A model generated the notes under the pieces. It was not told the origin of the DNA. It saw only the letters and a program-made list of their open reading frames with translations, and made no database searches. 64,000 nt of DNA. Origin: Methylocystis iwaonis (GTDB taxonomy: Bacteria; Pseudomonadota; Alphaproteobacteria; Rhizobiales; Beijerinckiaceae). The translations under genes and the position numbers were made by a program. Shown here piece after piece: positions 1 to 8,668 of this stretch; within the stretch, counting starts at the first letter, position 1, and the number at the start of each line of letters is the position of its first letter. The stretch covers positions 1,656,001-1,720,000 of the forward strand of contig NZ_AP027142.1 in the NCBI RefSeq assembly GCF_027925385.1. Reading direction: 5' to 3'.

Positions 1-852
1 TGGAATCGCCTCATGCGCGTCAATCAAATCCTGCGCCATGTCGACAGGATGACTGGTGGTGTAGCGCAGGCGCTTTATCCCCTGCATTTCTGCAAGGCGC
101 CCCAGCAGGCTGGCGAGGCTCCACTCCGCGCCCTTTTCATCCACGCCGCAATAGGCGTTGACGTTCTGCCCGATGAGCGTGATCTCGCGCACCCCGGCGT
201 CGACGAGGCGTCTGGTCTCGGCGACGATGTCCGTCACCGGCCGGGAGACTTCCGCGCCGCGCGTGTAGGGAACCACGCAGAAGGAACAGAATTTGTCGCA
301 ACCCTCTTGCACCGTGACGAAGGCGGAGACGCCGCGGGCGCGGATTTGCGCGCGGCTCGGTTGGGGCAGGGCGTCGAACTTGTCTTCGACCGCGAATTCG
401 GTGTCGGTGAGGCGTTGGCCGCCCTTTGCCTGTTTCAACAGATCGGGCAGGCGGTGGTAGCTCTGCGGGCCGACGACAAGATCAACCGCGCGCTGGCGCC
501 TCAAGACCTCTTCGCCTTCGGCCTGCGCCACGCAGCCAGCGACGACGATCTTCATCTCGCGTCCGGAGGCCTCGCGTTCGCGCTTTTCGAGGGCGAGCTT
601 GCCGAGCTCGGAGTAGATTTTCTCGGCCGCTTTCTCGCGGATATGGCAGGTATTGAGGATGACGAGATCGGCTTCGGCTTCGTCCGCGGTCTCGGCATAG
701 CCCTCGCGGCCGAGCAAATCCGCCATGCGCGTCGCGTCATAGACGTTCATCTGGCAGCCGTAGGACTTGACCAGAACCTTGCCGCCCTCCGAAGGCGCCG
801 ACTCGGGCGCGGGCGACGGCAGCTCGGACGCGTTCTGAACCCGGGTGGAAAT
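1..852 (-). CDS. miaB: MiaB, tRNA-2-methylthio-N6-dimethylallyladenosine synthase (C-terminus cut by window edge)
   Basis: Radical-SAM methylthiotransferase that adds the 2-methylthio group to i6A37 of tRNAs reading UNN codons. The visible 284 residues hold the UPF0004 domain, with KSYGCQMN near the start, [10 protein letters not shown] and VVAGCVAQ supplying three cluster Cys, followed by the radical-SAM motif CDKFCSFC (CxxxCxxC) and IGQNVNAY. The TRAM domain would lie beyond position 1. No ATG, GTG or TTG fits the start: the frame opens best at an ATT (850-852) placed 8 nt after an AAAGGAG ribosome-binding site (861-867). A later start would cut into the KSYGCQMN region. It probably belongs to the rimI/tsaB tRNA- and ribosome-modification group on the same strand. 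Confidence 0.93.
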   Translation of the reverse strand, partial: MSTRVQNASELPSPAPESAPSEGGKVLVKSYGCQMNVYDATRMADLLGREGYAETADEAEADLVILNTCHIREKAAEKIYSELGKLALEKREREASGREMKIVVAGCVAQAEGEEVLRRQRAVDLVVGPQSYHRLPDLLKQAKGGQRLTDTEFAVEDKFDALPQPSRAQIRARGVSAFVTVQEGCDKFCSFCVVPYTRGAEVSRPVTDIVAETRRLVDAGVREITLIGQNVNAYCGVDEKGAEWSLASLLGRLAEMQGIKRLRYTTSHPVDMAQDLIDAHEAIP

Positions 853-953
853 CTTGTCTGCTCCTTTGAGAGAGATCGTGCGACTCTTCGTTTGGCCGCA
901 TTATAGGCGCTTTTCCAAAGCGCGCCGATTCGAATTATCACCGCTTGCCCGTC

Positions 954-1119
954 GTCATGGCCGGGCTTGTCCCGGCCATCCACGCCGAGGTCATCGGAAC
1001 GTCTGAGTCTGCAAGAGGGGTGGGGCTTCGGAGCCTCTAAAGCCTCGCAAGAGCTTATATTGCGTCTTGCCGGGCTGTGCACCAGGGCGTGGGTGGCCGG
1101 GACAAGCCCGGCCATGACG
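954..1119. repeat. Dispersed inverted repeat, family R1 (copy 1)
   Basis: The arm starting GTCATGGCCGGGCTTGTCC (954-990) recurs inverted at about 1089-1119. Related copies lie at 53899-53974 and 61763-61849. The element fills most of the gap between rimI and miaB (853-1182), where no gene is seen. A fragment resembling family R5 (GTAAAGGGGAGGGA) follows near 1150. Confidence 0.8.
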
Positions 1120-1182
1120 GCCCCGAGATGTGTGGCTCCCTTAGCCGTAAAGGGGAGGGATAAGCTCACCCCCGGCGCCCTC

Positions 1183-1671
1183 TTACATCTCCAGTCTTAA
1201 ATTCACCGCCGCGAGTTTCGTCCCGTCGGCGCGCTGGTAATAGTTCTGCCGCCGGCCGATCTCCTTGAAGCCAAAGCGATAATAGAGCTTCAATGCCGCC
1301 TCGTTGTCGTCGGCGACCTCGAGAAACACCAGCCGGGCCCCGCCGCGCTCCAGATTTTCGAGATGCCGATCGAGAATCATGCGGCCCAGCCCGACGCTGC
1401 GCCGCGCCGGGTCGACGGCGAAGGTCAGCACTTCGGCGTCCGGCGGCAGCAGGCGCGACAGGATGAAGCCGCCGAGCCTGCTTCTGAGGCCCTCGGTCAC
1501 GGCGCCGTCGGCGATAATATTGGGGTCGGTGAGATAGCTCTCGAAGTCGATCTTGGACCAGCCGAAGGCGAAGGAGGCGCCATGGAGGGCCTCGCATTCT
1601 TCCGCGCGTTCGGCGCCGATGGGCCGAACGACAAAGGTCGGCTTGGCAAAAAAAGAAGCGATCAGGCTCAT
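1183..1671 (-). CDS. rimI: RimI-like GNAT N-acetyltransferase (ribosomal protein bS18-alanine acetyltransferase)
   Basis: A 162-residue single GNAT domain. The acetyl-CoA-binding motif A is seen as DPARRSVGLGRMIL (R/Q-x-x-G-x-G/A type), followed by FLEVADDNEAALKLYYRFGF, the Asn-Ala-Ala helix and Tyr-x-x-Gly-Phe end characteristic of RimI. RimI acetylates the N-terminal Ala of ribosomal protein S18. The gene lies 9 bp downstream of tsaB on the same strand, the usual tsaB-rimI pairing in alphaproteobacteria, which supports the RimI call over a generic acetyltransferase. Confidence 0.9.
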   Translation of the reverse strand: MSLIASFFAKPTFVVRPIGAERAEECEALHGASFAFGWSKIDFESYLTDPNIIADGAVTEGLRSRLGGFILSRLLPPDAEVLTFAVDPARRSVGLGRMILDRHLENLERGGARLVFLEVADDNEAALKLYYRFGFKEIGRRQNYYQRADGTKLAAVNLRLEM

Positions 1672-1680
1672 GGGTGGATT

Positions 1681-2490
1681 CTAGGCCTGCGCGGGCGCGG
1701 AGGCGAGCTTTTCGGAGGGAGTGATTGTTTGTGCGCTGCTTTCGGGCGCGGTCTCGGAGAGGGCGGTGGGCGGCGCGGCCTCGGCCGGCGCGGCGGGAGC
1801 CTCGGGCGCCGGCGCGGCCTCCGGCGGCTTGCCGGCGATCGTGACGTCCGGCTCCTTGAGGTAGAGCGGCTTGGCGGGCGCCGTCTCCGGCTTGGCGGCG
1901 AGGCCCAGCCGAGCGACGAATTCGATGTCGGGCGCCGCCTGTTCGCTCACGATCTTCACCGCCATGCCGCAGGAGCGGGCTTCCTTGGCGAGAAGCTCCG
2001 CCCCGGAGCCGATGAGAAGCAGGGGGCCGTCGCCCAGCGCCCGAAGCGCCTCATGCGCGCCGGCGCGGCGGGGCGTCAGCAAAGCGCGGCCGTCCGGGCC
2101 GAAGGCCGCGACAAAGACCTTGCCATGTCGCGCGTCGATCGCCGCCGCGACCACGCTGTCGGCGGCGTCGAGAATAAGCGGCGCCGCCAGCGCCGCCAGC
2201 GTCGAGACGCCGACCACCTCGGCCTTGCAGGCGAGCGCAATGGCCTGGCCGGCGGCAAGACCGATCCGAATGCCGGTGAAGGAGCCGGGCCCCACGGCGA
2301 CGGCGACGCGGTCGATGGTTGAGAAGCCGCCGTCAACCTTGCTCATGACCCGCTCGATGAGCGGCATGATCGCCTCCGCGTGACCGCGCTCCATGGCGAT
2401 GGTCTCGGAAGCGATGGGCTGCTCCGCGTCGTGGTCGAGCACGCAGGCCGATACGGCGGGCAGGGCGGTGTCGATCGCAAGGATTCGCAT
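1681..2490 (-). CDS. tsaB: TsaB, tRNA threonylcarbamoyladenosine biosynthesis protein
   Basis: Scaffold subunit of the TsaBDE complex that makes t6A37 in ANN-decoding tRNAs. The chosen ATG (2488-2490) starts MRILAIDTALPAVSACV, the conserved ASKHA-fold beginning. AVGPGSFTGIRIGLA is the family signature. The frame remains open for 50 codons further upstream, but that stretch overlaps the promoter of the divergent toxin gene and shows no family similarity. After residue 225 the protein carries an Ala/Pro-rich tail of about 40 residues that typical TsaB lacks. It is followed directly by rimI. Confidence 0.92.
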   Translation of the reverse strand: MRILAIDTALPAVSACVLDHDAEQPIASETIAMERGHAEAIMPLIERVMSKVDGGFSTIDRVAVAVGPGSFTGIRIGLAAGQAIALACKAEVVGVSTLAALAAPLILDAADSVVAAAIDARHGKVFVAAFGPDGRALLTPRRAGAHEALRALGDGPLLLIGSGAELLAKEARSCGMAVKIVSEQAAPDIEFVARLGLAAKPETAPAKPLYLKEPDVTIAGKPPEAAPAPEAPAAPAEAAPPTALSETAPESSAQTITPSEKLASAPAQA

Positions 2491-2589
2491 GCGGGGAGCA
2501 TATGACCCTTTGGGGCGCTCGATCAACAAAGGGCGAAGCTCCAATGTCACAGATTTTGAGAGGCGGCGGCTCGCCAAGCTGGAGACGAC

Positions 2590-2606
2590 ATCATATGTGA
2601 TATGAT
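2590..2606. promoter_or_regulatory. Palindromic operator candidate of the PIN/RHH toxin-antitoxin operon
   Basis: ATCATAT-GTG-ATATGAT is a perfect 7-bp inverted repeat with a 3-bp centre, ending 11 bp before the toxin ATG and about 100 bp upstream of divergent tsaB. Ribbon-helix-helix antitoxins usually bind such short palindromes to autorepress their operon, so that role is inferred. Confidence 0.6.
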
Positions 2607-2617
2607 AGTCAGACGCC

Positions 2618-3040
2618 ATGCGTCTTGTGCTGGACACCAATGTCGTGGTCGCTGCGCTGAGAAGCCCTCGCGGCGCCTCGGCGGAGCTGCTCCGGCTGGC
2701 GCGGGCGGGAGAGATTCGGTTGCTGGCGTCCGTTGCGCTGGTTGTCGAATATGAATCTGTCTGTCAGCGGAGCGAGCACCGAAAGGCGGCGCAGCTCTCC
2801 ACACGGGAGGTCCGCCAGTTTTTGAACGCAGTCGTCGAGTTGGTCGAGCCCGTCGATATCTGGTTCTTATGGCGGCCGCAGTTACGGGATCCAGGCGACG
2901 AGCTGGTTCTCGAGGCCGCCGTCAACGGTCGCGCCGCGGGAATCGCGACATTCAATAAGAAGGACTTCTCGCCCGCGTCTGACCGCTTTTGCGTCGGCGT
3001 ATTGACGCCGGGTGAATGGCTTGTGAGGCTAAGGCCATGA
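2618..3040 (+). CDS. PIN-domain toxin (COG1569-type putative ribonuclease)
   Basis: A 140-residue PIN domain. LVLDTNVVVAALRSP at the N-terminus contains the first catalytic Asp (D5), and GDELVLEAAVNG and IATFNKKDF give the later acidic residues of the metal site. PIN toxins are Mg-dependent RNases acting on tRNA, rRNA or mRNA. The stop codon overlaps the next start as ATGA (3037-3040), so toxin and antitoxin are translationally coupled with the toxin gene first. A palindrome lies just upstream. The RNA target cannot be read from sequence. Confidence 0.85.
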   Translation: MRLVLDTNVVVAALRSPRGASAELLRLARAGEIRLLASVALVVEYESVCQRSEHRKAAQLSTREVRQFLNAVVELVEPVDIWFLWRPQLRDPGDELVLEAAVNGRAAGIATFNKKDFSPASDRFCVGVLTPGEWLVRLRP

Positions 3041-3318
3041 AGACGAAAGTGTCCGCCTATGCGCTCCGGCTTCCCGCTTCTTTGAAAGCGGAGGCCGAGA
3101 AGCTCGCAGCCGAAGACGGGGCGAGCCTCAACCAGTTCGTTTCCACAGCAGTGGCCGAAAAGGTTTCGGCCTTGCGGACCGCGCAATATTTCGCGGACCG
3201 CAAAGGCCGGGCGGATTGGGCCGCATTCGATAGACTCATGTCGCGCGATACGGGAGAACCGCCTCGCGCTGGAGATGAGATTCCCGAGGAATACGCGCGC
3301 TCGAAGAAGAAGACTTAA
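3037..3318 (+). CDS. Antitoxin, ribbon-helix-helix/HicB-like DNA-binding protein
   Basis: A 93-residue protein starting MKTKVSAYALRLPASLKAEA and continuing EDGASLNQFVSTAVAEKV, the strand-helix-helix pattern of Arc/HicB-type repressors. The C-terminal half, rich in charged and Pro residues, would wrap the partner PIN toxin. The ATG at 3037 is chosen because it overlaps the toxin stop; an earlier in-frame codon at 3016 would add seven residues inside the toxin frame. Its stop TAA and the stop of convergent nfuA share the palindrome TTAA (3315-3318). Confidence 0.82.
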   Translation: MKTKVSAYALRLPASLKAEAEKLAAEDGASLNQFVSTAVAEKVSALRTAQYFADRKGRADWAAFDRLMSRDTGEPPRAGDEIPEEYARSKKKT

Positions 3319-3875
3319 GCCGGCTCCACCGCCTTCACCTGCGGCACGAAATGGCGCAGCAGATTTTCGATGCCGTTTCGCAGCGTCGCGGTCGAGGAGG
3401 GGCAGCCTGAGCAGGCGCCTTTCATGCCGAGATAGACGACGCCGTCTCGAAAGCCGCGGAAGACGATGTCGCCGCCGTCGCCGGCCACCGCCGGGCGCAC
3501 GCGGGTCTCGATCAGCTCCTTGATGGTCGCGACGGTCTCGGCGTCGGCCGGGTCGTAGAATTCGCCGCCATGGTCGGCCACAGTCGAACCGCCGTCGGTG
3601 AAGAGCGGCGCGCCAGAAGCGAAATGCTCCATGATCGTGCCGAGGATCGCGGGCTTGAGATGCGCCCAGTCCGTCTCGTTCTTGGTCACGGAGACGAAGT
3701 CGCCGCCGTACATCACCGCCTCGACGCCGTCGATGGCGAGCAGCGCATGGGCCAGCGGGGCGTTGGCGGCGGCCTCGCGCGAGCGAAACTCCATCGCGCC
3801 CTGGCCGAGGACATTCTGGCCGGGGAGGAACTTCAGCGTGGCGGGGTTGGGGGTGGCTTCGGTTTGGATGAACAT
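3315..3875 (-). CDS. nfuA: NfuA/NifU-type Fe-S cluster carrier protein
   Basis: A 186-residue protein with an N-terminal Nfu domain (MFIQTEATPNPATLKFLPG) and a C-terminal NifU domain with the cluster-binding CSGC (CxxC) in GMKGACSGCPSSTATL. It carries 4Fe-4S clusters to target apoproteins such as lipoate synthase or aconitase. The length and domain order match the alphaproteobacterial/mitochondrial NFU type. Its stop shares the TTAA palindrome with the convergent antitoxin gene. Confidence 0.93.
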   Translation of the reverse strand: MFIQTEATPNPATLKFLPGQNVLGQGAMEFRSREAAANAPLAHALLAIDGVEAVMYGGDFVSVTKNETDWAHLKPAILGTIMEHFASGAPLFTDGGSTVADHGGEFYDPADAETVATIKELIETRVRPAVAGDGGDIVFRGFRDGVVYLGMKGACSGCPSSTATLRNGIENLLRHFVPQVKAVEPA

Positions 3876-3971
3876 TGAGGGCCTCCTGCGCCCGGTTCAA
3901 GGCCGGGGCTCTGGCGCGGGCTTTAGCACAGTTCGGGCTTTCGGCGATACGGTCGGCTTTTACGTGGGGTT

Positions 3972-4205
3972 TCAGTCCGCTGGCTGGGAGTCCCGATGCC
4001 GTGCGCGCCAGCGATTGAGGGCGACGACCGACCACACGCCCTCGACGAGACCGAACGGCCAGGCGCCCTGCAGGAAGCCATAAATCGAGCCGAGCGCGCA
4101 GGAGGCGGAAAAGCCCAGCACGAACCAGTGACTGCGCTCCTCCAGCGCGTAAGTGAGCAGCATGGCGCTCACCGCGAAAAGGCCGAACAGGCTCAGGGCG
4201 TCCAT
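3972..4205 (-). CDS. Small two-helix membrane protein, unknown function
   Basis: A 77-residue protein starting MDALSLFGLFAVSAM. It has two hydrophobic stretches (about residues 5-22 and 28-60), and the second contains Gly/Trp-rich sequence (GSIYGFLQGAWPFGLVEG). The C-terminal tail is basic (NRWRARHRD). The ATG at 4205 is preceded by AGGAGG (TTTGGTC... context on the minus strand at about 4209-4214). I do not recognise a named family. It stands alone between nfuA and a divergent SnoaL-like gene. Confidence 0.7.
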   Translation of the reverse strand: MDALSLFGLFAVSAMLLTYALEERSHWFVLGFSASCALGSIYGFLQGAWPFGLVEGVWSVVALNRWRARHRDSQPAD

Positions 4206-4284
4206 AGGCCTCCTTTGGTCATGCGCCGCTCGCGCTTTGGCCAAGCATATTGCTTCCGCCGCGTAAATCCACCACTCTGCGCGC

Positions 4285-4683
4285 ATGGACGAAGACGCCC
4301 TTCTTGCCGCGAACGCCGCCTATTACCGCGCCTTCGCCGCCCGCGACCTTCCCGCCATGGAGGCGATCTGGGCGGAGGAGGGGGTGAGCTGCGTGCATCC
4401 CGGCTGGCCGGCGCTCATCGGCCGGACGCCGGTCATCGCCTCCTATCGCGATATTTTCAGGAATCCCGCGCAGGACGCCGTGGCCGCGCGCGAGGAGAAG
4501 GTGTTGATCGAGGGCGTCGACGGCAGAGTGTTCTGCATCGAGGAGGTCGGCGGCGGATTGTTGCTCGCGACCAACTGGTTTCGCGCCATCGAGAGAAAAT
4601 GGCGGCTCCTGCATCATCAGGCGAGTCCGCTCGCCGTGGCGCCGACCGCGCCGTCGCGTGGCCCGAAGCCGTCGTTTCACTGA
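4285..4683 (+). CDS. SnoaL/NTF2-like (nuclear transport factor 2 fold) protein
   Basis: A 132-residue cone-shaped alpha+beta fold. The opening helix pattern AANAAYYRAFAARDLPAMEAIWAEE, then CVHPGW and the closing beta strand ATNWFRAIERKWRLLHHQASP, are typical of the DUF4440/SnoaL group. Such proteins are small-ligand enzymes or binding modules; no substrate can be inferred. The gene ends next to a dispersed-repeat fragment, and its last codons (PTAPSRGPKPSFH) look degenerate. Confidence 0.8.
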   Translation: MDEDALLAANAAYYRAFAARDLPAMEAIWAEEGVSCVHPGWPALIGRTPVIASYRDIFRNPAQDAVAAREEKVLIEGVDGRVFCIEEVGGGLLLATNWFRAIERKWRLLHHQASPLAVAPTAPSRGPKPSFH

Positions 4684-4766
4684 TACCATTTCCGGTTGAA
4701 CAGCTCACATCGGGGCCGCCTCGTCGTCATTGCGAGGAGCAAAGCGACGAAGCAATCCAGAGCCAC
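4682..4766. repeat. Dispersed repeats: R3 fragment followed by R2 copy
   Basis: GATACCATTTCCGGTTGAACA (from 4682) matches the left end of family R3 seen at 9084 and 22556. GTCATTGCGAGGAGCAAAGC (from 4726) matches family R2 at 12994. The block fills the gap between the SnoaL-like gene and the convergent methyltransferase gene. Confidence 0.7.
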
Positions 4767-4781
4767 GAGGCCGGGGGCGGA

Positions 4782-5621
4782 TCAGCCCTTTTCCCCCTCC
4801 GCCTCTTCGAGCTTCTTCCGCCGCCACACCTTCTTGGGGTCGCGCCGCGGGCCTTCGACGAGCCGCACCACCAAGCCCCAGAGCGTGCGCACGTCCTGCT
4901 GTGTGAGGCCCATGCGGTGGAACATATTGCGCAGATTGCGCGACATCACCGGCTTTTTGTCCAGCGGCCGGAAGAAGCCGCGCTTGTCGAGCTCCTCTTC
5001 GAGGAAGTCGAAAAAAGCCAGGGTCATCTCGCGCGTCGCCGGCGGCGAGCGCTCCTCCTGCTCATAGGGCAAAGCGTCGCCATGGGCGGCGCGGAACCAT
5101 TCGTAGCCGACGAGCAGCACCGATTGCGCGAGATTGAGCGAGGCGTAGGCGGGATTGACCGGGAAGGTCAGTATGGCGTCGGCAAGCGCCACATCGTCAT
5201 TGTCGAGGCCGGTGCGCTCGGGGCCGAAGAGCACGCCATGTTTCTCTCCGGCCGCGACGCGCGCGGCCGTGTCGGCGAGCGCCTTGGCGGGAGGGAGCAC
5301 CGGCTTCATCTGCCCGCGCCCGCGCGCGGTGGCGGCATAGACGAAATTGAGGTCGGCGATCGCCTCGCGCGTCGAGTCGTAGAGCTTGGCGCTTTCGAGC
5401 AGATGGGTGGCGCCGGCGGCGGCGGCGTAGGCGCCCTTGCGATAGGCGCCGGTGCGCGGCCAGCCCTCGCGGGGCGACACCAGGCGCAGATCCGAGAGGC
5501 CGAAATTGGCCATGGCGCGGGCGCACATGCCAATGTTCACGGCAAGCTGCGGGCGCACCAATATGATGGCTGGCCCGCCCGTGAGCGCCTGCTTGGTGTG
5601 ATCCGTTCCCGCTCCGACCAA
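4782..5621 (-). CDS. TrmJ-like SpoU-family RNA 2'-O-methyltransferase
   Basis: A 279-residue SPOUT methyltransferase of the TrmH group-1/TrmJ type. The N-terminal motif AIILVRPQLAVNIGMCARAMANFG holds the conserved Asn and Arg. The knotted SAM site is made by LFGPERTGLDNDDVALAD and by the motif NPAYASLNLAQSVLLVGYEW. E. coli TrmJ methylates the ribose of C/U32 in tRNA, and the same activity is likely here. A short C-terminal helical extension is Lys/Glu-rich. It ends against the R2/R3 repeat block. Confidence 0.9.
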   Translation of the reverse strand: MVGAGTDHTKQALTGGPAIILVRPQLAVNIGMCARAMANFGLSDLRLVSPREGWPRTGAYRKGAYAAAAGATHLLESAKLYDSTREAIADLNFVYAATARGRGQMKPVLPPAKALADTAARVAAGEKHGVLFGPERTGLDNDDVALADAILTFPVNPAYASLNLAQSVLLVGYEWFRAAHGDALPYEQEERSPPATREMTLAFFDFLEEELDKRGFFRPLDKKPVMSRNLRNMFHRMGLTQQDVRTLWGLVVRLVEGPRRDPKKVWRRKKLEEAEGEKG

Positions 5622-5716
5622 CTTTTAGCTTCCTCTTGCAGAGAGATCGCTAATTAGGCTGAAGCGGCGCGCGGGGGAAGGGGGCCGCGGCTTTTCCGCA
5701 AACCAGGTCGCTTCCG

Positions 5717-7048
5717 CTAATGCGTCAGCCGCAGCTTGGACGCCGCCAGCGCCTTGTTGAAGAGCTGCTGCATGCCCTTCTGGATGTCGCCAGGAGTGGA
5801 CGCCGTGAAGAAGTAGTCGGGCGTCGCGCATTCCTGGAGATTGGGCGCAATATCGCTCGCGAAGGGGCCGATGAGCTTGTCATATTGCTCGGTTCCGACG
5901 AAAGGCACATAGGTCGTATAGACCACGGCGACGATGGCGTTCTTCTGTTTCAGCGCCGTGCAAGCGCCGCGCGGAAAGGCGCCGGTGTTCGCCTTGGTCA
6001 TGTATTTTGGCCACCAGGAGAGCGGCTTTCCATATGGCGCCGACATTCCCTGCCAACCGGTATAAATGCCGTCGTCCACGCCATCGGTCACGATGAAGAT
6101 AATCTCCTGGGGCGTTGTCGCCTTTTGTCCGTTCCCATTTCCGGAAACTTTGGTGTTGATCCATTTGATGGCGTCGCTTGTCTGCGTGCCGTCGTCGGTC
6201 GTCGGCAAATCGAGCGCCTTGACGGCCGAGGCGACTTTGTTGAGGTCCGTCGTCAGATCGACGAGCGTTGTGACCTGATGGTTGAAGGCGTGGGCGGCCA
6301 TCTGGATATGGGTGCGGGCGTTGGACGCGGTCACCGTCTTGGCCGTGGCGATCAGAGCCGTGGTCGCGTCCCGCAATTCGTCTATGCGGAAGCGAATGCC
6401 CTGCGCCTTGGGCTTGTCGTAATAGGTCGAAGACGAGCCATTTGTGTGACAGCCGAAAGCGCAGCCTGTCAGGTCCTCCATTCGGGAAATGTCGTCCGCA
6501 GTGGCGCCGATGCCCATCGACATGGAGCGGTCGAGCAGAAGGCGAATGTTGAGATAGATCTGGCTTCCCAGCGAAATATTCGAGGTGACGGTTCGGCCCA
6601 CAGGGATCGACGAGAAGCCGATGAGCCCGGTCATGGCGGCGGGCGATTGCGCCGAATAGGTCACTGTCGCCGACCAGGAGCCGTCATTATTGGTCAGCGC
6701 GACGCTGCTGGACTGACTGGAGCGCGCGAAGGCTGTATCCGCGGCAAGGAAGTTGAGGCCGGCGCCCTCGCCGAGCTTCTTGATGTTGTCCGGCGTGCAA
6801 GGGCCGGTCGTGGAGCTCTTTGCGAGGCAATCGGCTTCCTGGAGCGCCGCCGCCCTCACGGCTGCGAGCGCGGCCGTATCCGCGAGCCGGGTAAAGCGCG
6901 TCCGCATCGTCGCGGCGCGGGTGTAGTCGATCGTCGCGCCGACGATCATGACGAGGGGAATCAGAGACAGGGCGAAGAGAATGGCGATCGAGCCGCGCTC
7001 GTCCGCCTGAAATCCGGCGCTCGTCCAAGGGAAACCTTTGTTTTTCAC
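5717..7048 (-). CDS. TadE/TadG-like protein with von Willebrand factor A domain
   Basis: A 443-residue membrane-anchored protein. The N-terminal TadG-like segment DERGSIAILFALSLIPLVMIVG is one transmembrane helix with the ERGS signature of Flp-pilus pseudopilins. A vWA-like domain follows, with LLLDRSMSMG (a variant DxSxS MIDAS) and IIFIVTDGVDDG. Extra Cys residues (CAFGCH, ACTAL, QECA) suggest extracytoplasmic disulfides. The GTG at 7048 is preferred because an upstream ATG (7186) would prepend 46 residues that look non-coding. No other tad/cpa pilus gene is in the window, so this is an orphan that may act in adhesion. Confidence 0.82.
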   Translation of the reverse strand: MKNKGFPWTSAGFQADERGSIAILFALSLIPLVMIVGATIDYTRAATMRTRFTRLADTAALAAVRAAALQEADCLAKSSTTGPCTPDNIKKLGEGAGLNFLAADTAFARSSQSSSVALTNNDGSWSATVTYSAQSPAAMTGLIGFSSIPVGRTVTSNISLGSQIYLNIRLLLDRSMSMGIGATADDISRMEDLTGCAFGCHTNGSSSTYYDKPKAQGIRFRIDELRDATTALIATAKTVTASNARTHIQMAAHAFNHQVTTLVDLTTDLNKVASAVKALDLPTTDDGTQTSDAIKWINTKVSGNGNGQKATTPQEIIFIVTDGVDDGIYTGWQGMSAPYGKPLSWWPKYMTKANTGAFPRGACTALKQKNAIVAVVYTTYVPFVGTEQYDKLIGPFASDIAPNLQECATPDYFFTASTPGDIQKGMQQLFNKALAASKLRLTH

Positions 7049-7331
7049 GCCTTCCAACTCCGCCGCATAAAAACTACGGGCAAAGTGAAAGGGAGACGTT
7101 GAGCTTTCCTTTACAGAATAGGCGTGTGGCGCAGTTGATGCTTGTTGGATGTCGTACAAAGTCGGCGAAAAGGGAAGGATTTTCAAGGTATTGGAGGCTG
7201 GAGACGCCTCGGCGCGTCTCTTTCGGCCATAGTTTACAGCCTATTCCTGAAAATCCACACATCCCAGGCGCCGCTTTCCCTGGCGTCGAGCCGGGGATAT
7301 AAGGCGCGCGCAGCTTGAGGATCGATCAAAC

Positions 7332-8543
7332 ATGCAGAAGATCAAGGTGGCCAATCCTGTCGTCGAGCTCGACGGCGACGAAATGACTCGCATTATTTGG
7401 GCCTTTATCAAGGACAAGCTGATCCGGCCCTATCTCGACATCGACCTTCTCTATTACGATCTCTCGATCCAAAGTCGCGACGCCACCAACGATCAAATCA
7501 CGATCGACGCCGCCAACGCCATCAAGCAGCATGGCGTCGGCGTGAAATGCGCGACAATCACGCCCGACGAAGCGCGCGTGAAAGAATTCGGCCTCAAGGA
7601 AATGTGGAAATCGCCGAACGGCACGATCCGCAATATCCTCGGCGGCGTCATTTTTCGCGAGCCCATCATCTGCAACAACGTGCCGCGCCTCGTGCCGCAT
7701 TGGACGCAACCGATCGTCGTCGGTCGCCATGCCTTCGGCGATCAATATCGCGCTACGGATTTCAAAGTGCCGGGCAAGGGCCGCCTCACCATCAAATTCG
7801 AGGGCGAGGACGGGCAGGTCATCGAGAAGGAAGTCTTCAAATACCCGGGCGCCGGCGTCGCCTTGTCGATGTACAATCTCGACGAGTCGATCCTCGAATT
7901 CGCCCGCGCGACCTTCAACTACGGCCTCCAGCGCAAATTCCCGGTCTATCTCTCGACCAAGAATACGATCCTCAAGGCCTATGACGGCCGCTTCAAGGAC
8001 ATTTTCCAGGACGTCTATGAGAGCGAGTTCAAGTCGCAATTCGAGACGCTGGGGCTTTGGTACGAGCATCGCTTGATCGACGACATGGTGGCTTCGGCGC
8101 TCAAATGGGCGGGCGGCTATATTTGGGCCTGCAAGAACTACGATGGCGACGTGCAGTCCGACATTGTCGCGCAGGGTTTCGGCTCGCTCGGCCTCATGAC
8201 CAGCGTGCTGATGTCGCCCGACGGCAAGACGGTCGAGGCCGAAGCCGCTCATGGCACGGTGACGCGCCATTACCGCGAGCATCAGAAGGGCCACGAGACC
8301 TCGACGAATTCCATCGCCTCGATTTTCGCCTGGACGCGCGGTCTCGCTCATCGCGCCAAGCTCGACGGCAATGAGGAGCTTGCGCGCTTTTCGCAAACGC
8401 TCGAGGAGGTTTGCGTGAAGACGGTCGAAGCCGGCTTCATGACGAAGGATCTGGCGCTCCTCGTCGGCCATCATCAAAGCTGGCTGTCGACGACGGGATT
8501 CCTCGACAAGGTGGACGAAAATCTCCGCAAGGCGATGGAATAA
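7332..8543 (+). CDS. icd: NADP-dependent isocitrate dehydrogenase
   Basis: A 403-residue homodimeric (eukaryote-like, IDH2 subfamily) enzyme oxidising isocitrate to 2-oxoglutarate with NADP+. Seen are the start [19 protein letters not shown], the substrate-binding [25 protein letters not shown], the metal-site segment [24 protein letters not shown], and HGTVTRHY. The length fits the family exactly. It feeds 2-oxoglutarate to the TCA cycle and glutamate synthesis. It has its own 145-bp upstream gap and no close operon partner. Confidence 0.97.
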   Translation: MQKIKVANPVVELDGDEMTRIIWAFIKDKLIRPYLDIDLLYYDLSIQSRDATNDQITIDAANAIKQHGVGVKCATITPDEARVKEFGLKEMWKSPNGTIRNILGGVIFREPIICNNVPRLVPHWTQPIVVGRHAFGDQYRATDFKVPGKGRLTIKFEGEDGQVIEKEVFKYPGAGVALSMYNLDESILEFARATFNYGLQRKFPVYLSTKNTILKAYDGRFKDIFQDVYESEFKSQFETLGLWYEHRLIDDMVASALKWAGGYIWACKNYDGDVQSDIVAQGFGSLGLMTSVLMSPDGKTVEAEAAHGTVTRHYREHQKGHETSTNSIASIFAWTRGLAHRAKLDGNEELARFSQTLEEVCVKTVEAGFMTKDLALLVGHHQSWLSTTGFLDKVDENLRKAME

Positions 8544-8668
8544 CTTCTCATCGTCGCCGCGGCGCGTCTCGCGGCAATCCGGCGACGCATGAATATAAGT
8601 GAGATTGTAAGTGTCACGCGCCGCGTCTATATAGGCGCGCCAATGGTCCAACGAGGGGATTCTCGGCC

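Noticed and set aside
3996..5657. 553-codon + strand frame across the SnoaL-like and methyltransferase genes
   Set aside because: It runs through two well-supported genes and the R2/R3 repeats without any protein pattern.
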